From: Ophioderma brevispina
Lineage: Eukaryota; Echinodermata; Ophiuroidea; Amphilepidida; Ophiodermatidae
Length of the DNA stretch: 64,000 nucleotides
NCBI GenBank assembly: GCA_023653785.1
Contig: JAMKCH010022271.1
Span: forward strand, 1-64,000
Direction of reading: 5' to 3'
The notes beneath the pieces are model-generated. The model was not told where the DNA came from and did no database searches. It was given only the letters and a program-made list of their open reading frames with translations. The position numbers and the translations under genes are program-made. This document shows, piece by piece, positions 57,009-64,000 of this stretch. Position 1 is the stretch's first letter. Each line of letters begins with the position of its first letter.

Positions 57009-59210
57009 AAAGGCTAATAGGATTAACTGTTGGTTACAAAGACTTGCTTCGCAAAGGATTTAGACCCAAAAAGCATGATTAGCAGCTTGCTCAATAAGTT
57101 GATTCCAGTAGGAATTTCCAGACCGAGACCCTCCAGTCAGAAGTATGATCACGAAGAATGTCATTACTGGAAGCCTCAATAGCAAAGGAGGAAATTCGGG
57201 AAGGTCACGTACTGCACGATCTGCAGATAACATTGAGGCGGTAAGCAAAGACCAAGAAATGTAGTGGCAGAAGAAACGGCTTGCGACTTCCACCAGCAAC
57301 ATTCAACTGGATTGATTACAAGACTTACCCTGAGATGGCACCCGTAAATCAAATGAAGTACGATAAATGGGAAACTTATCATGCGCTGTATGATGTTGTG
57401 CAATAGTGCTTGACGTAATTAATGGCAATATCATTTGCACACTTGGGACTTCTATATGAAACGTCTTTCCGGTAAAGCGTTTGCCTGAGAATTCACATGA
57501 TAGTCTACTCAATCTACGGTATGACCTGGACAAAATTGCTACAGAAGGTTTCTTGCTGTAACTTGTTGTACAAACCACAGCTGTTTGACCCATACAAACT
57601 GTCTTTTATTTTTAGAACAATTTTAAGCAGTGGCGACACAATTTTGACAACTGGTATAAGTAGGGACATGCAAGAGCTATCATCTCTGCAAAAATCAGAC
57701 AAATCCATTGCGGGAATCTTGCAATATAGGCCTACAAAGGTTATGATTTGTATGTTATAGCGCCCTCTATGTGCCCATTCTCCATAGAAAGACGTGGAAA
57801 ACTAGATTTTTAAGAAAAATTGTATTTGCCCGCAATCAAATGTCATAAAATTTACACAGAATGTAGTTAGTGGGCTAAATATTCCAAATCAGTTGTCAAA
57901 AGTGTGTCGCCGATGATATTTTTTGTTTTATTCGGGTTTTGTCATAATAAATGAGACTTTCAAACAGCTGTGAAACCCTTCCGAACAACATATCAAAAAG
58001 GTAGAAAAAAGGAAGCATGGTAATACATGCAAATTTGCATAAAACCTATGTGCCATTTTTGCCTATATTTTGGTTATTATACAATATATTAAAAGGGAAC
58101 GACCCGATTTAAATAAATAAAGTTTTCATCTTGATAGAATGGTCTTCACCCCTAAACCCCATCTGTAGAGTTTTTGCGCTGATATTTCACCCCGTTTTCA
58201 TGTGAGAGCTAATAACATGATTTTCTTAGCCCTATATGTGTACAATTAATATCGGTCGACAAAAATAGGGTACATTTCGCTCATAACTTCCACACCAAAT
58301 ATCCTTTACCCTTAAGATTTCACAGGGTAAATGGAAAATATAGTAGCTTCCTTCAAATACCAAAATGTTGACCGCTTCCGGTAAAACTTGGAGTATGGGG
58401 ACGATGCTATTAGCGATTCTGTATTCCGTTATGCTGTCCAAAATCGGACCCGAGGTACTTGAGGTCTAACCTTTTTGAGTAGGGTACCGTGTGTAGTGCA
58501 GATAGGTTGATGATTCTCTTCCTCATTTACGGTCATGTATTCCATTCCTTCTCTTTGGCATTTAGATGTAGGCTGACTTTATCTGCAGCATTCTCAAATG
58601 ATGCTTTGTAGTAGATCTTGTGCAGCACATATTCACATCCCCTGTTAGAGCTGCGTAGTCAAGGTGTGTGAGATGCTGACTTTGGTGAGTCCCTGATGCT
58701 TAACCACCACAACCAACCCGCCTTTGTTAATGGCTTCTGTCATACCTATTACCCAGGCTATTACCAAATGACCCCCATTTTCTTCTTTCCTGAAAATCTG
58801 AAATCCACTTTTATCACACAAGTTTGCATAAAATGATCCACTTTTTTAAAAAGAATTTGAACACCTAAATTCAAAATTTTCGCAGCCTTCGTGCACATTT
58901 TAACAATTTCATAATTTTATGGCAGCAATTTTATATTTTCATGGCAATTTGAACTCTGGAAAAGAGGCACTTCCTATTTTAACTTCAGGTTTTAACATCA
59001 TTGATTCCCTTCTTAAAGTTTCATACTGGATGACCCCATTTTTATTCAGCTTGTGTACTGAATGACCCCTTATTTTTGAGTACATTTTATCTTAAAGAAC
59101 CCGGGAAAGGACTCTATTTTTCACCTGGCCGAAGCACATATACCCATCACTTCGCATAGGGAGTGCCCTCCCTCGGTACTAGTTGACCCAATGTGTTTGA
59201 ATAAATACTC

Positions 59211-59394
59211 CAGCGGCGGATTTAAGGAAAATGGCCCTGTCAGCAGCTTAAGGTAGGGCCCCCTTTAATGTCGCGAAGTGACGCGATGTCCCACTTTAGT
59301 GTGACTAAGGGGTGACTGAGGGGCCCTGAGAGCAATATTTTAGGGGGGGCCTGTCAGCAGTTGCTGACACTGCTGACTCTTAAATCCGCCACTG
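59211..59394. mobile_element. hAT-type MITE with perfect 8-bp target duplication
   Basis: The 184-bp element has 16-bp terminal inverted repeats, CAGCGGCGGATTTAAG and CTTAAATCCGCCACTG, with one mismatch. It is flanked by AAATACTC on both sides (59203-59210 and 59395-59402). The CAG-GGCG ends and the 8-bp duplication are the hallmarks of hAT transposons. The interior repeats CCCTGTCAGCAG in inverted form. The intact duplication implies a fairly recent insertion. Confidence 0.88.
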
Positions 59395-60200
59395 AAATAC
59401 TCCTTGATAATAATTTGCTAAATAAAGATCTCCCCATCCCGATTGCAGTCTGACAAATCATCTAGATTGCAAAATTAATTTTGGCGGGAAAATTGCGGCC
59501 ATCTTGAATAATGACCATCACTTTCCACTTTTAATATATCAATTGCAAGTGCTACACACCTTGCAGGCATAGCCATGCAAAACATGTTCAAATACTAACA
59601 GAAAAATGGAAAATCTCCCTAAACATGCATTTATGAGTTATATACCTTTGTCGAAATATGGGCGTATACGTCCACGTATGATAAATGCAAATTACCATGT
59701 CTTGCCAGGCTTCCCTTTTTCTACCTTTTTGATATGTTGTTTGGGAGATCTTTTACTGCAAGTTTCAGCAAGTAAACCTTCTGTAGCAATTTTGTCCAGG
59801 TGTACCTAGTATTTTTCATAGATTAGGTGGACTATGACTGAAGTAAAAAGAGAGGGAAACTTGAATAGGATTTGTGTTGCCATTCACTATGAGCTAGTAA
59901 AATCTCATATCCTTTGGCACAGTTCAGTAGCTTTCATTCACCAATGTATTTAGAAAATACACTCCTGATTTGATATGATACCCAGATGACACAAGGTCAG
60001 TTCATGTCAATGTATCCTTGGTAGATGAGCTTATAGTGATTATCAGCTGAAACCTGTTCCCAAGCTGACTTGACGCATTGTGCAAAAACAATGATTACTC
60101 GGTCGTCCATGACCGGACATGAATAAATGACGTGTCGTTGGAATGAGGAGAGGCTTAAAGGTGGCACTAGTTACTTTGATGTAATTTACACCTATTAATG

Positions 60201-60252
60201 ATATATATATATATATATAGATATATATATATATAGATATATATATTATATC
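60201..60252. repeat. (AT)n/(AG)-interrupted microsatellite
   Basis: ATATATATAGATATATATAT-type sequence. Confidence 0.85.
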
Positions 60253-60904
60253 ATACCTTTTTCATATCCTTTTAGGGGAGCATACCGGATAAATATAAAT
60301 CCTAAATCCTTTGGGTGTTCGAACTATATAACGGCCAATCGGGCGAAGTTGCGTGTATACATGCTTCGCCATTTTTCAATCAATTCATTTGGATATTTTT
60401 ATTTTGTCAGTAGTCTATAATTGTTCGTTTTACTACACCCTCCCTCTCTCTTAAAGTCACTGTCAGTAATTTTTTTCCAAATTCAAAATGCCCATTTTGT
60501 CTCTAAATTGCTAGTGTGGCATATCAAACCTTATAATTATTACCGTTCTTTGTGAAAAACCGACACTAAAGCATTTAAAGTGGCATTGAAGATGCCATTT
60601 ACGACTGTTTTGTTGGCTAATAAAAGTTTATTAGTACACAATGCATAAAATCGTCATTTCTTATCAAATATGGCTTGTTAAGCTTAGCCATTTACACGGG
60701 GTTTTACTACAACCATTTTCAATACAACAGCGACTATGATGAAAAATAGGGCGCGCGATTTGTTTACATTTTGAAGAAATCGCTGATAGTAGTAGAGTAA
60801 AGATGGCACATGACCCCAAAAAAATTGCAACAGAAGGTTTTTTGTCATTTTCTGGTAGATTAAGGTCAGTTTAACAATATATCAAAAGTTGCACAAAATC
60901 GAAG
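60253..60904. other. No feature recognised
   Basis: AT-rich sequence without recognisable exon, repeat or motif. Confidence 0.4.
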
Positions 60905-61285
60905 TCCCAGAAAGTGTTCAAATTATGACATAAACAAAATGGCCGTCATCCGCCATTTTGAAAAACATAAATCCTCATATCTCTGGCAATGAATTAGCTA
61001 AAAGGACAAACAAGATGTCTTTTCCTACTAATTCTACCATAACAAATCCATTAAAATTAGTTTTATAAAGTTGGGATATCATCTTGACCTCTAAATCCAA
61101 TATGGCCGCCATCCGCCATGTTTGAAAATACAAATTCTTGTATCTCTGGTACCGGATGGGCCAAAAGGACAAACAAGATGTAATTTTCTAGCTAATTCCC
61201 CTAGCATTACAATCCATTAAAATGGGTTTTATTGAGTTAAGATATATCTTGACCTCTAAATCCAATCTGGCTGCCATCTATCAGT
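60905..61285. repeat. ~165-bp tandem repeat (just over two units)
   Basis: Units share ATGGCCG-CATCCGCCAT, TATCTCTGG-A, AAAGGACAAACAAGATGT, AATCCATTAAAAT-GTTTTAT and ATCTTGACCTCTAAATCCAA. Starts are at about 60940, 61100 and, truncated, 61265. It is probably a minisatellite-like local duplication. Confidence 0.65.
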
Positions 61286-61749
61286 TAAAAGTATCACAAT
61301 CTGTAGAACTACCCAACTGTTGACCTAATTATGCCATGGCAACATGCTGTTTTTGCTATATCAACATCTGCATTTCCTGTTTTTCCTAGCAAAATTTGTC
61401 GCATTTGAGATGGCTAATCTCTACCTTTTTCAAAAAAATAATTAAGATGGTTGTTGTCAAGTTTTATTATAGCACCTTTGTGCTTAAAATTGCCATCTAT
61501 CTGCCATTTTAAAAAAATTAAACCATAAATCCGCCTATTTAGCATCAGACAGATTCAATGACAAATGAAACAAGTGGTATTGTGTATTAATTTCCGGCAT
61601 AGAAATCTAATTCAATTAAATGAGTTTTTTTAAGGGGCATTTGTCGAAAATCGTAGCCCATATTGATTTTTATCAACTATAAATCTATCGCATTATGTTC
61701 TTTACAGTGTAATTGTGAAATTCTTGAAACAGAAAGCACAATTTCACAT

Positions 61750-63421
61750 TATTCATCTAATAATCATCACCAAATTGCCGAAACAACTTGTTTGGCCAGT
61801 GTAGATGAGATCGGACCCACGCTATTAACTATTTACTATTTAGTCTTCAAGTTATCTCATCTGAGATCGAGACTGGTTAACTTGGTTCCATATTTTCTAG
61901 AATGTCACAAGCGGAGCTGTTGTGAAAACCTTTGAAGGGTACCTAGCGTAATTTAGTCCAAGATTGATTTGCTGATCAGGAACGGGGCACCATTGGGTTA
62001 CAGCCTTCACCTTCCTATCAATTCAGGATCATATTATAGTATACACTACTCTGGAACCAAACCGTAACAGGGATTATACCCAGATGACTTTGACTTTGTG
62101 TCTGTCATACCAACGAAAGTCATTACAGTCCTCTTCTGCATATTGGAGAAGTAGTATCACAAGATCTAATGTCTTCTCAATTGTTGGGTTGTTGAACCTA
62201 AATTATGCATGGCACTGCTGTTTTTCTATAATCAACTTCTGCATTTCCTTTTTTCCCCAGCAACATTTATCGCATTGATATTTCGACCTTATTTTCGATC
62301 TAGTTTTGCGACGTTTCATGTGTACCGTCTTATTTTGGGTCGCACCAGTGTATCCATTGAAGACAACGGATGTTTTGCCATGTGAAAGAATGCATAATCT
62401 CAAGCATTGCAACTAAGGTGCTTCTCTCTCTCTGTCCAGTTTCAAGGCGATGTAAAAGAGACTCGTCCATACAACAAGTGATCAGTCCGTTGGCACTGTC
62501 TCACGGGCAGCAGCCTCTGTCGACAAGGACACATGTTCAAATGACCATCAGAGATTGTGCTTTACCTGGCTTACTAAAACATGCTTGGCCTAAAAAACGG
62601 ATGCCGGATCTGGTGGACAGTTCATGGCACCGCAACTTATCTACGGACAGTTTCTCCAGATTGTTATACTAAACAGGAATCTTTAATATAAAAGAGCTTG
62701 GTCATCGGTTACCTTTACAGCCCGAGGAGATGCAAGTGTCTTGACTTTAGTTTTCCGTTTGTAGCTATATTAGAAAATGAGCTTGTTTTCGCCATTTGTT
62801 TGACTGTAATCTTTGCCTACTTGAAACAGATCTTGTAGCATTCACTTCCATTCCTCACCACATTTATCCCAGTTCAAATGTTTTTCAAGGCCTTTCTCCT
62901 GTAAAGGGAGAATGCTTGTTCAAACTCGGCTGCAAGCTTTGCAAGTCATTCTTGTCACTTTTCCAAATGTTTGAAGGTTTATTGATGATATGCAGCTTTC
63001 TTTCACAGTTGGCCACTATCAAAGCATCTGTTGTGTTCAATGCAAGATACCTGTTGAATAACACAAAAGTGGAAAACACATATGAACATTGGCAATACTG
63101 TATTGCAAACTAAGTAGACACAAATGCAACAAAATTTACTGGAAAAAAAAAAATTCTCCTCAAAACAGTGGATAGCAGGCTCTCATTAAACTAATTGGTG
63201 CTGCGAATTTGCAACAGAGGGTCGGCATGTAATCTTTGCAGAAAATCTATGCATTGTTGATAATATGCAACAAAGCAGTCCCCCCACCCCCCCGCGGCAT
63301 AATTAATGAAGGCCCCAAATCCATATTGTCGAAAAAACAGATCTATTGATACTTTTCCTCCATTATCCGATAGGGCTGTGATGATCTTTACTTTCGGTCT
63401 GGCAGAGACAAAAGAAAACAT
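61750..63421 (-). pseudogene. Decayed coding-like sequence on the minus strand
   Basis: Three minus-strand segments have non-repetitive, protein-like composition: 63421-63191 (RPKVKIITALSDNGGKVSI), 63079-62885 (LNTTDALIVANCERKLHIIN) and about 62672-62203, including KTSVVFNGYTGATQNKTVH and MKRRKTRSKIRS. VVF-GY followed by a basic MKRR stretch recalls a widespread invertebrate family of unknown function with a VVFDGY motif, but I am not certain. Stops and frame changes interrupt the segments. A TTATTCAACAG acceptor-like site precedes the middle one. Confidence 0.33.
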
Positions 63422-63879
63422 ATGTGTATGAATAAAGCTTTTGAAGTGCTTATTCAGTGATAAACATTTGCTCTACATCTGGGCTGTTTTCCGCATGGCA
63501 TTTTCAGGTTGCGATACTACTCTCGTTCATAAATAATGTATTGGCAAGAAGCCTGTTTTCTTGAACGTAATTCATGGTGACCCTGTGTTACGAGGCCTAT
63601 GTTCCCAGAACATTGTTGTACTCCAATATGGATCCCGAATCGAAGAAAGTGAAGGTTGCATGGCAATGATGTCCCTGTTCATGGTCAGCAATCGGAGTCT
63701 TTTTAATGTAAAGGCATACCAGGGCATTAAAAGCAGAACATCTTAGGGCCGGGGACTGTAGTGTAGAAGTGTGCGCTTCCGGATAAAATTGTGAATTTTT
63801 GCCACAAGTACTTTAGGCATTGATAACCATAAAAATTGATGGAAGCACTTGCCACCCCCTTAATGGCCCCCAGCTTGGG
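63422..63879. other. No feature recognised
   Basis: A 61-codon + strand frame (63561-63746) has mixed composition but no recognised domain. Confidence 0.35.
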
Positions 63880-63999
63880 TTCATCAAGATTATACAGGGG
63901 TCAAAAATTAAAATGTCTGAATGTGTTAAAAAGCACATCGACCACGGTGTTCGTCTGGTCACAAGGATTCCAAAATGTATAGTTTACGACACTATCTCT
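63880..63999. repeat. Partial copy of the ACAGGGGTCAAA repeat family
   Basis: TTATACAGGGGTCAAAAATTAAAATG and GGATTCCAAAATGTATAGTTT-like segments match 11260-11350 and 13730-13830. It is truncated by the window edge. Confidence 0.55.
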
Positions 64000-64000
64000 G

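Larger units (their letters stand above)
56205..60191. mobile_element. 4-kb inverted-repeat (foldback-like) element with nested MITEs
   Basis: The left arm 56205-56318 and right arm 60083-60191 are reverse complements (AAGGTGGCACTAGTTA, CATGAATAAATGAC, AACAATGATTACTCGGTC). Inner pairs are 57524-57563 with 59775-59805 (ACAAAATTGCTACAGAAGGT) and 57969-58045 with 59660-59750 (ACATATCAAAAAGGTAGAAA). Two smaller elements are nested: 56442-57008 in the left arm and 59211-59394 near the right arm. No transposase was found in the centre. Confidence 0.68.

Overview
This window looks like gene-poor, repeat-dense genomic DNA from an invertebrate animal, possibly a marine deuterostome. It is AT-rich with very long introns, canonical GT-AG exon edges, many inverted-repeat transposon relics and microsatellites, and no operons or bacterial gene spacing. 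The species cannot be named from the sequence.

The only gene recognised with confidence is a receptor-type (membrane) guanylate cyclase on the + strand, of the natriuretic-peptide-receptor class. Its recognisable exons, in order, are: kinase-homology N-lobe and hinge (712-816); kinase-homology C-lobe (38198-38563); the dimerisation helix (42162-42345); the start of the cyclase catalytic domain (about 42676-42806); and the middle of the catalytic domain (43980-44162). A partial second copy of the last exon lies at 48178-48323. The ectodomain and transmembrane exons would lie upstream of the window. The last catalytic exons were not found downstream. Several expected short exons were not found inside the window. 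All but the first exon carry frame breaks. The two copies of the catalytic exon are broken at different places, which fits uncorrected long-read error at least as well as gene decay.

The rest is intron and repeat. 1-5.8 kb: a tandem repeat, a degenerate array of a TCCGAAAGGT-type motif, a polypyrimidine tract and a MITE. 6.8-14.1 kb: a foldback element whose arms are arrays of about 160-bp units, partly copied by a 2.4-kb tandem duplication. 14-16.7 kb: G/C-homopolymer-rich low-complexity sequence. 18.5-19.9 kb: a dispersed repeat seen again at 53.8-54.9 kb. 20.5-25.7 kb: a second tandem duplication. 24.9-28.0 kb: a long inverted element whose arms carry exon-like segments. 29.4-30.0 kb: a clean copy of the TCCGAAAGGT array in opposite orientation. 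30.5-31.5 and 41.8-42.1 kb: two copies of a TTAA-flanked (piggyBac-type) MITE. 31.5-32.5 kb: a 1-kb element built from the palindrome CAACGCGTTG. 44.0-52.5 kb: a 4.2-kb tandem duplication holding the catalytic exon and a second foldback element. 52.9-60.2 kb: nested inverted-repeat elements, including a hAT-type MITE with a perfect 8-bp target duplication. 61.7-63.4 kb: decayed coding-like sequence on the - strand.

No reverse transcriptase, transposase, CRISPR array, rRNA or complete tRNA was recognised. Three multi-kb tandem duplications whose copies differ mainly by indels, together with guanine runs of about 20-30 bases, make assembly quality a central question for anyone using this window.
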